Below, piece after piece: positions 1 through 7,283 of a DNA stretch of 64,000 nt. The notes under the pieces were generated by a model that was not told the origin of the DNA, did not search any database, and saw nothing but the letters and a program-made list of their open reading frames with translations. The stretch's first letter is position 1, and the number at the start of each line of letters is the position of its first letter. Location of the stretch: the NCBI GenBank assembly GCA_000381565.1, contig KB906725.1, forward strand, positions 1,629,731 to 1,693,730. Direction: 5' to 3'. The DNA is from Oxalobacteraceae bacterium AB_14 (GTDB taxonomy: Bacteria; Pseudomonadota; Gammaproteobacteria; Burkholderiales; Burkholderiaceae_D). A program made the position numbers and the translations under genes.

Positions 1-62
1 ACATCGAACAGGGCGGCAAGTTCGAAGTGTCGAACGCCGAGACCCTGCTGGCCCAGGCGTAA
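1..62 (+). CDS. Peroxiredoxin, C-terminal end only (partial)
   Basis: The reading frame enters at base 3 and runs to TAA at 60-62, giving a 19-residue tail that contains GGKFEVSNAETLL. This ending is typical of the Prx5-like AhpC/TSA peroxiredoxins that often sit between ftsZ and lpxC in betaproteobacteria (recalled gene order, not tested here). Such enzymes reduce organic and hydrogen peroxides with a thiol donor. The catalytic cysteine lies outside the window, so the call rests only on the tail and on the position upstream of lpxC. Confidence 0.55.
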   Translation, partial: IEQGGKFEVSNAETLLAQA

Positions 63-90
63 TCGCCGGACTGGTCGGATGCAATAAAAG

Positions 91-115
91 AACGGCGCCG
101 CGGCGCCGTTTTCTG
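91..115 (+). terminator. Intrinsic terminator after peroxiredoxin
   Basis: Bases 91-110 form a perfect 20-bp palindrome (AACGGCGCCG then CGGCGCCGTT) followed by TTTCTG. It is GC-rich with a short T run and lies 28 nt after the stop codon. A loop-less palindrome must open a few pairs at the tip, so the usable stem is about 8 bp. Confidence 0.75.
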
Positions 116-129
116 TCTGGTCGCTAACA

Positions 130-642
130 ATGAAAATTCTCGCTATTTCCGGCAGCCTGCGCGCGGCCTCTATCAACTCGATGCTGCTGCGCGTGATGGC
201 CGATGTGGCCCCGCCCGGTATCGAGGTGCGGCTGTATGACGGGCTAGGCCAACTGCCGTTGTTTAACCCGGATATCGCCGAGCCGCCAGCGGTGGTGGCC
301 GTGCTGCGCGAGGCCTTGCTGGCCGCCGATGCGGTGGTGATCGCCAGCCCGGAATATGCGCACGGCGTGACCGGCGCGATCAAGAACGGCCTCGACTGGA
401 TGGTCGGCAACGAGTCCTTCATCGGCAAGCCGGTCGCGCTGCTGAACGCCTCGCCGCGCGCCACCCATGCCTATGCGTCGTTGCGCGAAACCATCACCGT
501 GATGTCGGCCCGCGTGGTCGAAGCCGCGTCGATCACCTTGCCGCTGCTGGGCGCTAATTTGAGTGAAGAAGCGATGCGCGCCGATCCGCACATCTGCGGC
601 ATGCTGCGCGCGGCCTTGCTGGCCTTGAAGGCCGATCAGTAA
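130..642 (+). CDS. NADPH-dependent FMN reductase family protein
   Basis: A 170-residue flavodoxin-like protein of the ChrR/AzoR/ArsH type (PF03358). The N-terminal beta strand is followed by the phosphate-binding GSLRAASIN (residues about 8-16). The isoalloxazine-contacting SPEYAHG is near residues 73-79, and GAIKNGLDW just after it is a family hallmark. It is likely a cytosolic homodimer that transfers two electrons from NAD(P)H to quinones, chromate or azo compounds; the substrate cannot be read from the sequence. It follows the terminator at 91-115, so it has its own promoter. The 3' end overlaps the convergent DUF2244 gene by 7 nt. Confidence 0.9.
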   Translation: MKILAISGSLRAASINSMLLRVMADVAPPGIEVRLYDGLGQLPLFNPDIAEPPAVVAVLREALLAADAVVIASPEYAHGVTGAIKNGLDWMVGNESFIGKPVALLNASPRATHAYASLRETITVMSARVVEAASITLPLLGANLSEEAMRADPHICGMLRAALLALKADQ

Positions 643-1100
643 CCCTGCACGCGCAGGCAGACGGCCAGTTCATCGGCCAGCCGACGCCGCTGGGCCGGGC
701 CCAGGAAGCGGCCGACTTCGATCTGCTCGCCACGGTCTTCCAGTTGGATCGGATCGCCGTCGCGTCGCGGCGGCAGCAGGCGGGTGGTGCGTGGCTGCAG
801 CCGCAGCTCGCTGCGCTGGAGGCCCCGGCGCTGCGCCACCACGATGACGCCGGACGAAATATCGATACGGTCGTAGTCGTCGCGGTGCCGCGCGCAGTGG
901 CGCAGGCACATCGCCAGCGCCGCCTGTTCCAGCGTGGCGTAGACCAGCACATACCAATAGCCCTGCCACAGGAAAGCCAGCGCCACCAGCGCCGACGGCA
1001 CGCACAGCGTCACGAACGCCAGCGCCAACTGGCGCTGGGTCAGTGTGCAGCGGCGCTCCAACAGCCAGCTGCGCGGTTCCGGTGGCACATCGCGCGGCAT
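636..1100 (-). CDS. DUF2244 membrane protein
   Basis: A 154-residue protein with a short basic N-terminus (SWLLERRCTLTQRQL), two adjacent hydrophobic segments at about residues 26-45 and 49-66, and a cytosolic beta-rich tail of about 85 residues. This architecture and the motif run match the DUF2244 family, whose function is unknown; members are often near cytochrome oxidase genes, but not here. GGGAGA lies about 5-7 nt before the ATG at 1100, supporting the start. The gene stands alone on the minus strand and overlaps the 3' end of the FMN reductase. Confidence 0.8.
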   Translation of the reverse strand: MPRDVPPEPRSWLLERRCTLTQRQLALAFVTLCVPSALVALAFLWQGYWYVLVYATLEQAALAMCLRHCARHRDDYDRIDISSGVIVVAQRRGLQRSELRLQPRTTRLLPPRRDGDPIQLEDRGEQIEVGRFLGPAQRRRLADELAVCLRVQGY

Positions 1101-1163
1101 CGCATTCTCCCTGGACGTCTGCAGAGTATATCCCGGTTCGCCCGTGCGCTGCCGGGAGGGACA

Positions 1164-1940
1164 TCAGTAGATATCGCCGAAATCGTGCTTGGCCTTGAAC
1201 AAGGTCGAGTCGATCGAGAACGAGCAGTCGGCCTGCACGGCGAAGTATTGCAGCGTCTCTTCCGGCGCGGTCGCGAACAGGCTGCGGATGGCCGTCACGC
1301 GCTCGGCCGGCGTGCGCATGCGGGCGGTCCACTCGTCGAATTTCATCTCCAGCTTCCAGTCGCTGACGCGCTCGCAGGCGAAGCCCGCGCCTTCGAGCAT
1401 GGTGCGCCATTCGGACGGCCGGTAGTCGCGCACATGCGAGCCGTCCCGCAGCAGTTCGACCGCCTGCAAGGTGGTGTCGTGCAGCGGGCTTTCCGGCGCG
1501 GTGATGTCGATCACCACCAGCACGCCGCCCTTCTTCAGCACGCGCTTCACTTGGCGCAGCGCGGCCGGCACGTCCAGCCAGTGATGCGCCGAGAAGCGCG
1601 TGACCACCATGCAGAACGAGGCGTCCGCAAACGGCAGGCTGGCCACGTTGCCCTGCTGCGTGACGACGTTGTCCAGCCCCCGTTCGCCGGCGGCGCCGGC
1701 CACCACGGCCAGCATTTCCGCCGACAGGTCGAACGCCGTCACCGACTTGGCCACCGGCGCCACGGCGAAGCTGGCGTGGCCGGCGCCGCAGCCCAGGTCC
1801 AGCACCGTGGGATGCGGCCCCAGCAGGCGGGCGATCTCGCGCAGGGCGGCCAGGTCGGCGCCCTGCGAGTGGACCGTGCTGGTCAGGTAGGCGCTGGCGG
1901 TATTGCCGAACTGCTGGGCGACGACGGCTTGCTGTTTCAT
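1164..1940 (-). CDS. Class I SAM-dependent methyltransferase
   Basis: A 258-residue Rossmann methyltransferase of the UbiE/Methyltransf_11 type. Motif I is VLDLGCGAGHAS at about residues 45-57. An acidic residue ends strand 2 (VTAFDLSAEML), and the post-motif region holds VTRFSAHHW and LVVIDITAP. The substrate is unknown. The ATG at 1940 is chosen over an upstream TTG at 1952 because GGAG lies 6 nt before it. It is divergently transcribed from the MmyB-like regulator with 90 bp between the starts, an arrangement that usually means the regulator controls it. Confidence 0.88.
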   Translation of the reverse strand: MKQQAVVAQQFGNTASAYLTSTVHSQGADLAALREIARLLGPHPTVLDLGCGAGHASFAVAPVAKSVTAFDLSAEMLAVVAGAAGERGLDNVVTQQGNVASLPFADASFCMVVTRFSAHHWLDVPAALRQVKRVLKKGGVLVVIDITAPESPLHDTTLQAVELLRDGSHVRDYRPSEWRTMLEGAGFACERVSDWKLEMKFDEWTARMRTPAERVTAIRSLFATAPEETLQYFAVQADCSFSIDSTLFKAKHDFGDIY

Positions 1941-1985
1941 GTTTTTCTCCAAAGATGGGCGAGTCAGGGCAGAATAAGCGTGTTT

Positions 1986-2023
1986 TTATCCTGTAACAAG
2001 ACAAGTACTTATCCTGGTATAAG
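1986..2023. promoter_or_regulatory. Tandem operator-like repeats and -10 box between methyltransferase and regulator
   Basis: A 15-bp sequence occurs twice in direct orientation with a 23-bp period: TTATCCTGTAACAAG (1986-2000) and TTATCCTGGTATAAG (2009-2023). The second copy extends to a small palindrome with arms CTTAT (2008-2012) and ATAAG (2019-2023). Its last six bases, TATAAG (2018-2023), also look like a -10 element ending 7 nt before the regulator ATG. This would suit an autoregulated divergent promoter. The binding protein is inferred to be the adjacent MmyB-like regulator. Confidence 0.5.
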
Positions 2024-2030
2024 AACTACC

Positions 2031-2807
2031 ATGCACAACAAACTCGGCGAATTCATCCGCGCCCATCGCGAGCGCACCCCGCCCGCCAGCGTCGGCCTGC
2101 CCGGCGGCGGACGGCGCCGCACGCCCGGCCTGCGGCGCGAGGAACTGGCGCAATTGTGCGAGGTCAGCCCGACGTGGCTGACGTGGCTGGAGCAGGGCAG
2201 GCAGGTGCAGGCGTCGGGCAAGATGCTGGCGCGGCTGGCGCAGGTGCTGCGTCTGTCGGCGGCCGAACGCGGCTACCTGTTCGGTCTGGCCGACCGGCTC
2301 GATCCGCATCACGACGACGACGGCGGCAACGCGGAACAGGCGCTGGACGCGATCGTCGCGGCCATCGCGGCCCCCGCTTACATACTCGACCGGCAATGGG
2401 ATGCGGTGGCCTGGAACCCGCAGGCGGCGCAACTGTTCGCCGGCTGGCTGCCGCCGCGTCCGCAATCGCGTGTCCGGCCGAACCTGCTGCGCTACATGTT
2501 CCTCGGCCCGGCGGCGCGCGAGCTGATCGTCGACTGGCCGGAGCGGGCCCGGCGGCTGGTGGCCGAGTTCCGCGCCGACATCGGCCGCCACGCCAGCGAG
2601 CAGGCGCTGGCCGGCCTGATCGCCGAACTGTCCGCCGCCAGCGCCAGCTTCGCCGAGCTGTGGACCTTGCAGGACGTGGTCGGCAGGGAAGGCGGCTTGC
2701 GCCGCTTCCGCCATCCGCTGCAAGGGGATCTGGACCTTAACCAGGTGACGCTGCATCTGGCCAAGCGCCACGACCTGAAGCTGGTGATGCTGCTGCCGCC
2801 GACTTGA
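2031..2807 (+). CDS. XRE/MmyB-family transcriptional regulator
   Basis: 258 residues. The N-terminal 70 or so form a helix-turn-helix with the family signature TPGLRREELA at about residues 26-35 and the recognition region SPTWLTWLEQGR. The rest is a MmyB-type ligand-sensing domain (about residues 105-255), recognisable by AAPAYILDRQWDAVAWN and NLLRYMFLGP. These regulators are mostly found next to short-chain dehydrogenases or methyltransferases and are thought to bind fatty-acid-like ligands in a PAS-like fold. No Shine-Dalgarno precedes the ATG, and a -10-like box ends 7 nt before it, so the mRNA may be leaderless. The gene is tail-to-tail with the serine hydrolase, with no bases between the two. 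Confidence 0.9.
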   Translation: MHNKLGEFIRAHRERTPPASVGLPGGGRRRTPGLRREELAQLCEVSPTWLTWLEQGRQVQASGKMLARLAQVLRLSAAERGYLFGLADRLDPHHDDDGGNAEQALDAIVAAIAAPAYILDRQWDAVAWNPQAAQLFAGWLPPRPQSRVRPNLLRYMFLGPAARELIVDWPERARRLVAEFRADIGRHASEQALAGLIAELSAASASFAELWTLQDVVGREGGLRRFRHPLQGDLDLNQVTLHLAKRHDLKLVMLLPPT

Positions 2808-3848
2808 TCAAGGACGCAGCAAGCTGGGCAGGATCAAGCTAGTCAACAGTTTCTCGCTCAGCGGATGGGCGCCGCCCACATGGAAGTTGGTGGTCGTGAC
2901 GACGACCACCGCATCCTGTTCCGGCAGCACGAAAACCTTGTTGCCACCTGATCCCGACATGCCGAAAGCCGGCACGGTGCGGCCGTCAAGCTTGAACGTC
3001 TGCAGCCACCACAGGTAGCCATAGTCGTAGCCGTCACGGGCGTTTGCATGCGGTGCGATGGAGCGGCGCACCCACTCGGAGGAAATGACTTGTTTGCCAT
3101 TCCACCGGCCGCCATTGAGGTAAAGCTGGCCGAGCTTGGCCAAGTCCACACTGCGCAGTTGCAGGCCGCCGCCGGTCATGGCTGATCCCTTGGGCTGGAA
3201 TTGCCATTTCACCTGGTCGATGCCCAACGGCTTGAACAGATTGGCGGCGGCGAAGTCTGGCACGCTTTGTCCGCTGACACGTTCAAGCAACGGCCCCAGC
3301 ATGGTGACGCCTGCGGTGCAGTAGCTCCAGGCGCGGCCGTAGGGCGATTTTTCTGGCCGCGGCTGCCAATCCGGAAATCCCCGTATCGGCAGGTCGGCTG
3401 TGAAGCGACTCCAGTCTTCGATCAGGTACATGCGTTCCTCGTTGCCGCGCGAATGCTGGTTGTCGTCGTCGCATTCGAGCAGCGAACTCATGGTCAAGAA
3501 ATCTTCGACGGTGATGTTGTCCTTGCGCGGGTCGGGGGAGGCCAGGGGCTGCAACTCCGGGAAGTAGGGCAGTACTTTCGACTCGACCCGCAGCAGCTTG
3601 CGCTCGACCGCCACGCCGATCAGCATGCCCGTAACGGTCTTGGTGGCCGAGCGCGTGTTGCGCAAGCTCTCGGCGCCCTCCTTGTCGAAGTAGTGTTCAT
3701 AAATCAGCTTGCCATGCTGGGACACGACAACGCTGGTGATCTGTTTGAATTGCCCCGCATCGATGGCGGCGGTCACCGCATCCAATGCTTGTGCATGGAC
3801 GCCGCAATGTATCAACAGCAGGAACGGCAGGGAAAGGTATCGCAACAT
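2808..3848 (-). CDS. Exported serine hydrolase, class C beta-lactamase fold
   Basis: 346 residues with a signal peptide (MLRYLSLPFLLLIHCGVHA). The nucleophile motif S-x-x-K is SATK at residues 67-70 and the second motif tyrosine is in SYCTAG at about 175-180, so the usual YxN asparagine is replaced by Thr. A third motif candidate is HVGG near the C-terminus. The protein belongs to PF00144, which mixes esterases, D-aminopeptidases and transpeptidase-like enzymes. True AmpC activity is not implied. The ATG at 3848 is preferred over a TTG at 3860 because GGAG lies 6 nt upstream of it. Confidence 0.85.
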   Translation of the reverse strand: MLRYLSLPFLLLIHCGVHAQALDAVTAAIDAGQFKQITSVVVSQHGKLIYEHYFDKEGAESLRNTRSATKTVTGMLIGVAVERKLLRVESKVLPYFPELQPLASPDPRKDNITVEDFLTMSSLLECDDDNQHSRGNEERMYLIEDWSRFTADLPIRGFPDWQPRPEKSPYGRAWSYCTAGVTMLGPLLERVSGQSVPDFAAANLFKPLGIDQVKWQFQPKGSAMTGGGLQLRSVDLAKLGQLYLNGGRWNGKQVISSEWVRRSIAPHANARDGYDYGYLWWLQTFKLDGRTVPAFGMSGSGGNKVFVLPEQDAVVVVTTTNFHVGGAHPLSEKLLTSLILPSLLRP

Positions 3849-3898
3849 CGGGGTCTCCAATCATTCGAAAAGTTAGTCTTTCTGTTGCAGGCGCTACT

Positions 3899-3912
3899 CT
3901 GAGTCGGCGTGA
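3899..3912. repeat. 14-bp direct repeat, copy 1
   Basis: CTGAGTCGGCGTGA. An identical copy lies at 5267-5280, so the two flank the DUF2867, VOC and 44-codon genes. See the matching finding. Confidence 0.5.
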
Positions 3913-4049
3913 TCAGCCAGCTATTCTAGGGACCCCAGGCGCGCTGCGCGAGGACCGGCCGACGAACCTGGCCTGGGTGGGGATGAATGGTAGGAATCGC
4001 ATGATCAGTGGTTGGCCTCAAGCGTCGAGCAAGCAACGCTTCCCGCATT

Positions 4050-4071
4050 TGATGTTATAGTTAAAACATCA
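4050..4071. promoter_or_regulatory. Palindrome over a -10-like box upstream of DUF2867 gene
   Basis: TGATGTT (4050-4056) and AACATCA (4065-4071) are perfect inverted repeats separated by 8 nt. The sequence TATAGT (4056-4061) inside the palindrome is a plausible -10 element. A repressor site overlapping a promoter is the simplest reading. It is also followed by five T residues, so a weak terminator cannot be excluded. Confidence 0.4.
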
Positions 4072-4089
4072 TTTTTCCGAAATGCTTAC

Positions 4090-4626
4090 GTGCCGATCGA
4101 ACTCAGCTTTGCAACAGCGGTTGCGCTTCCCGCGCAGTCCAGCATCACCCACCTCTACCAGTCGGTCAACCTGGCAGACGCCTTTGCCATCGGGCTGCCG
4201 TCCGGCGCCTCCGGTGACCCGGAGCTGCTGGCCCGGTTCATCTTTGCGCACCAGCCTGCGTGGATCGGCAAACTTACCAACCTTCGCGATGTGATCGTAG
4301 CCCGCTTTGGTCTGAAGACTGCCAGGCATCTGGCCACGCTGGCCCATGCCGCGAAGGCCGAGCGGCTTGGTATCTTCAAGGTCTACAGCACCAACGAAAC
4401 CGAGGTGGTGGTGGGGGAGGACGACACGCATCTTGATTTCCGCTTGTCGATCCTGTGCAGCGGCGGACCGGACGCCGACAGCGGCCGCGCATTAACCCTC
4501 TCGACGGTGGTCCATTGCCATAATCTGCTGGGGCGGGTCTACATATTTTGCATTGCCCCCTTTCACCGCATGGTGGTCAAAGCCAGCCTGCGCCGTGCCG
4601 CACATCTCGGCTGGCCTGCCAATTGA
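4090..4626 (+). CDS. DUF2867 domain protein
   Basis: About 178 residues from a GTG at 4090; the open frame reaches back to a TTG at 4012 (204 residues). The family features are all visible: HQPAWIGKLTNLRD near the N-terminal third, then GEDDTHLDFRLSI, then a C-terminal block with CHNLLGRVYI and APFHRMVV. The function of DUF2867 proteins is unknown. The shorter start is preferred because the candidate -10 box at 4056-4061 would put the transcript start downstream of 4012, but no good ribosome-binding site supports either choice. The gene is followed 27 nt later by the exported VOC protein and may be co-transcribed with it. Confidence 0.7.
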   Translation: MPIELSFATAVALPAQSSITHLYQSVNLADAFAIGLPSGASGDPELLARFIFAHQPAWIGKLTNLRDVIVARFGLKTARHLATLAHAAKAERLGIFKVYSTNETEVVVGEDDTHLDFRLSILCSGGPDADSGRALTLSTVVHCHNLLGRVYIFCIAPFHRMVVKASLRRAAHLGWPAN

Positions 4627-4653
4627 AATAAATTTTGCGGAGAGGAGCGCCGA

Positions 4654-5121
4654 ATGGCGAAGCGAACCATAACGGTGCTATGCATAGGTGTTCTGATGGT
4701 GGCTGCCCAGGCCGGAGCCGCCGCTGAGCCGGCGGGGCATATCACCGGCGTGGGCGGCGTGTTCTTCAAGGCCAAGGACCCGAAGGCGCTGGCGGCCTGG
4801 TATCGCGATGTGCTGGGCATGCCGCTGGAAGTGTGGGGTGGCGCGAAACTGCGCTACGACGCACCCCAGCATCCGCCCGCGCTGATCTGGAGCGCGTTCC
4901 CGGCCGCGACCAAATACTTCGCACCATCGACCAGCGAGTTCATGATCAACTACGCGGTCGACGACATGGACGCCTTGATCGCGCGGCTGGAGGCGAAAGG
5001 TGTCGCCATCCTGAAGCGCACCGACGACGACCCGAACGGCCGCTTCGCATGGATACTCGATCCGGAAGCGAACAAGATCGAACTGTGGGAACCGAAACGC
5101 GGGGTGATTGCTACACCTTAG
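4654..5121 (+). CDS. Exported VOC-family (glyoxalase fold) protein
   Basis: 155 residues. Residues 1-24 form a signal peptide ending in GAAA. One vicinal-oxygen-chelate module follows (about 30-150), with GVFFKAKDPKALAAWYRDVLGM at its start (first strand and helix) and the closing ILDPEANKIELWEP, whose glutamate is a usual metal ligand. VOC proteins are normally cytosolic, so the signal peptide is unusual and suggests a periplasmic role, such as binding or isomerising a small molecule. AGAGGAG is placed well before the ATG at 4654. Confidence 0.85.
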   Translation: MAKRTITVLCIGVLMVAAQAGAAAEPAGHITGVGGVFFKAKDPKALAAWYRDVLGMPLEVWGGAKLRYDAPQHPPALIWSAFPAATKYFAPSTSEFMINYAVDDMDALIARLEAKGVAILKRTDDDPNGRFAWILDPEANKIELWEPKRGVIATP

Positions 5122-5145
5122 CGTTTGATCAGAACGATGCCGGCA

Positions 5146-5280
5146 ATGAAACCTTGTATCGCACTATTGCTGACTGCTTTGTCGGGCTCGGCCCAGGCGT
5201 GCCAGGCGCCCACTACATGCCGGAAGCCTACGGACTTTGTAAAGACGGCGTCACCGACGGCATACGCTGAGTCGGCGTGA
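5146..5280 (+). CDS. Possible 44-residue secreted peptide
   Basis: An ATG at 5146 opens a 44-codon frame ending in TGA at 5278-5280. Its first 18 residues (MKPCIALLLTALSGSAQA) are a convincing signal peptide with an A-Q-A cleavage site, followed by a short mature part with two cysteines (CQAPTTC). It begins 24 nt after the VOC stop. Against it: there is no clear Shine-Dalgarno, and its last bases coincide with copy 2 of a 14-bp repeat. No known family is recognised. It could be a truncated remnant of a larger exported protein. Confidence 0.35.
   Translation: MKPCIALLLTALSGSAQACQAPTTCRKPTDFVKTASPTAYAESA
5267..5280. repeat. 14-bp direct repeat, copy 2
   Basis: CTGAGTCGGCGTGA, identical to 3899-3912. 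Here it forms the end of the small open frame at 5146-5280. Confidence 0.5.
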
Positions 5281-5304
5281 CCTTCTGCAAGGAAAACATC
5301 GCCT

Positions 5305-5338
5305 TGCTATAATCGGGGCGACCGGGCACGACCCGGTC
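5305..5338 (+). promoter_or_regulatory. Extended -10 promoter and leader hairpin for EamA gene
   Basis: TGCTATAAT (5305-5313) is an extended -10 with a perfect TATAAT; no good -35 is seen. Immediately downstream, GACCGGG (5320-5326) and CCCGGTC (5332-5338) form a 7-bp hairpin with a 5-nt loop at the 5' end of the predicted leader of about 86 nt. The hairpin may protect the mRNA 5' end or serve as a regulator site. Confidence 0.6.
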
Positions 5339-5405
5339 CTGGCTCCCGACGTCGCCATGATGACGTTCCCAGTGGTCCGCACGGACCTGCCGCAAGGAGC
5401 TTCCC

Positions 5406-6293
5406 CTGTCCACCGCCACCCGCTCGGAAAACCTGCGCAGCATCTACGCGATGCTGGCCGCGGTCGCCATGTTTTCGTTCATGGACACCACCATGAAGGT
5501 GCTGTCTTCCCACTATCCCGCCACGCAAGTGACCGCCATGCGCGCGCTCAGTTCGCTGCCGCTGCTGTGCGGCTACATGCTGTATCGCGGCGCCTTCCGC
5601 GGCATCTTCAAGGTACGCTGGGGCATGCACGTGTTCCGCAGCCTGCTCGGCATCGCGATGCTGACCTCCTTCGCCTACGGCCTCAAGGCGCTGTCGCTGG
5701 CCGAGGCGTATTCGATCTTCTTCATCGCGCCGTCGCTGATCACGGCGCTGTCGGTGTTCGTGCTCAAGGAGAAGGTCGGCACCGGCCAGTGGGTCGCCAT
5801 CGTGATCGGCCTGCTCGGCGTGCTGGTGGTGCTGCGGCCCGAAGGGACGGGCTTCCTGACCTTGGGCGGCTTGGCCCTGCTGGGCTCGGCCGCCTGCTAC
5901 GCGATGGCCGCGATCACCAGCCGCGTGCTGGCCCGCACCGACAGCAACGAGTCGATGATGTTCTGGTACCTGCTGATGATGGCCGCTGGCGGCCTGGCGA
6001 TGTCGGCCAGCCACTGGGTGCCGGTGCGCGCCGAGGACGGCTGGGTGCTGCTGGCGCTGGCGCTGAGCGGCTTCCTCGGCCAGCTGGCGATCACCCGCGC
6101 CTTCAGCTCCGGCCAGGCCTCGGTGGTGGCGCCGTTCGAATACTCGGCGCTGGCCTGGGGCGTGGCGATCGACTGGCTGCTGTGGCACACGCTGCCCGAC
6201 GGCTACACGCTGCTCGGCGCCGGCATCATCATCGCCAGCGGCATCTACCTGGTGCGGCGCGAATCGGTGCACGCGGAAGCCGAACATCCTTGA
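5406..6293 (+). CDS. EamA/DMT-family transporter, probable CTG start
   Basis: A hydrophobic protein with about ten membrane spans arranged as two EamA repeats; the second begins near GGLALLGSAACYAMAA. DMT proteins export metabolites or amino acids; the substrate is unknown. The first in-frame ATG is at 5451 (280 residues), but it lies inside the first helix region and has no ribosome-binding site. A perfect AAGGAG (5394-5399) sits 6 nt before an in-frame CTG at 5406, which gives the N-terminus (L/M)STATRSENLRSIYAML and 295 residues. I therefore call CTG as the start. It follows its own promoter at 5305-5313. Confidence 0.85.
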   Translation: MSTATRSENLRSIYAMLAAVAMFSFMDTTMKVLSSHYPATQVTAMRALSSLPLLCGYMLYRGAFRGIFKVRWGMHVFRSLLGIAMLTSFAYGLKALSLAEAYSIFFIAPSLITALSVFVLKEKVGTGQWVAIVIGLLGVLVVLRPEGTGFLTLGGLALLGSAACYAMAAITSRVLARTDSNESMMFWYLLMMAAGGLAMSASHWVPVRAEDGWVLLALALSGFLGQLAITRAFSSGQASVVAPFEYSALAWGVAIDWLLWHTLPDGYTLLGAGIIIASGIYLVRRESVHAEAEHP

Positions 6294-6335
6294 TTGAAGG
6301 AAACGCCGCCGACAGCGCGGCAGACCCAACTTCGC

Positions 6336-6347
6336 TATAATCGCCGG
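6336..6347 (+). promoter_or_regulatory. lpxC -10 box abutting the start codon
   Basis: A perfect TATAAT (6336-6341) is followed by CGCCGG and then the lpxC ATG at 6348. Transcription starting about 7 nt after the -10 would begin at or next to the A of ATG. There is no Shine-Dalgarno, so a leaderless transcript is predicted. A recognisable -35 is missing. Confidence 0.5.
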
Positions 6348-7283
6348 ATGTTAAAACAACGCACCATCAAAGAACTGGTCCGCACCACAGGTGTCGGATT
6401 GCACTCCGGCACCAAGGTCGAGCTGACCCTGCGCCCGGCCGCGCCGGACACCGGCATCGTGTTCCGCCGCGTCGACCTGAGCCCGGTGGTGGAGTTCCCC
6501 GCCAGCGCGATGGCGGTGGGCGACACCCGCATGGCTTCCGTGCTGGTCAAGGATGGCGCCCGCGTGTCGACCGTCGAGCACCTGATGTCGGCCTGCGCCG
6601 GCCTCGGCCTGGACAACCTGTACATCGAAGTGAGCGCCGAAGAAATCCCCATCATGGATGGTTCGGCCTCGTCGTTCGTGTATTTATTGCAACAGGCCGG
6701 CGTGCAGGAACAGCCGGTGGCGAAGAAATTCATCCGCGTGCTGAAGCCGGTGGAAATCCGCGAAGGCACGGGCGACAAGGAAAAATGGGCCCGTTTGACG
6801 CCGTACAACGGCTTCAAGCTGGACTTTTTCATCGAATTCAACCATCCGGCGGTCGATGGCACCCAGCAGCGCGCCCATGTGGACTTCGGCGACGTCTCCT
6901 ACGTGCACGACGTGGCCCGCGCCCGCACCTTCGGCTTCATGCAGGATGTGGAAATGCTGCGCGGCATAGGTCTGGCGCGCGGCGGTTCGCTGGAAAACGC
7001 GATCGTGATGGACGAGTACCGCATCCTCAACTCGGACGGCCTGCGCTACGACGATGAGTTCGTGCGCCACAAGATCCTGGACGCGATCGGCGACCTGTAC
7101 CTGGTCGGCCATCCGCTGCTGGCCAGCTACGAGGCGCACAAATCCGGCCACGCGCTGAACAACCAGCTGCTGCTGGAACTGCTCAAGCATCCGGACGCCT
7201 ATGAAATCGTCTCGTTCGAGACCAATGAAGTCGCGCCGCCGTCGTATCTGCGCCAGATGGCGCGTGAGTGGGCGCTAACTTAA
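6348..7283 (+). CDS. lpxC: UDP-3-O-acyl-N-acetylglucosamine deacetylase
   Basis: 311 residues, the usual LpxC length. It is the committed, zinc-dependent step of lipid A synthesis, removing the N-acetyl group from UDP-3-O-acyl-GlcNAc in the cytosol. The N-terminus LKQRTIKELVRTTGVGLHSG is the standard opening. The first zinc histidine is in VEHLMSA at about residues 75-81, the second and third zinc ligands are in the HKILDAIGD helix, and the catalytic histidine is in KSGHALNNQL near the C-terminus. The start at 6348 is set by homology to the family N-terminus. The stop codon overlaps that of the convergent dciA-like gene. Confidence 0.98.
   Translation: MLKQRTIKELVRTTGVGLHSGTKVELTLRPAAPDTGIVFRRVDLSPVVEFPASAMAVGDTRMASVLVKDGARVSTVEHLMSACAGLGLDNLYIEVSAEEIPIMDGSASSFVYLLQQAGVQEQPVAKKFIRVLKPVEIREGTGDKEKWARLTPYNGFKLDFFIEFNHPAVDGTQQRAHVDFGDVSYVHDVARARTFGFMQDVEMLRGIGLARGGSLENAIVMDEYRILNSDGLRYDDEFVRHKILDAIGDLYLVGHPLLASYEAHKSGHALNNQLLLELLKHPDAYEIVSFETNEVAPPSYLRQMAREWALT

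Noticed and set aside
4012..4089. Upstream extension of the DUF2867 gene from a TTG
   Set aside because: No ribosome-binding site and it lies partly upstream of the candidate promoter; kept only as an alternative start.
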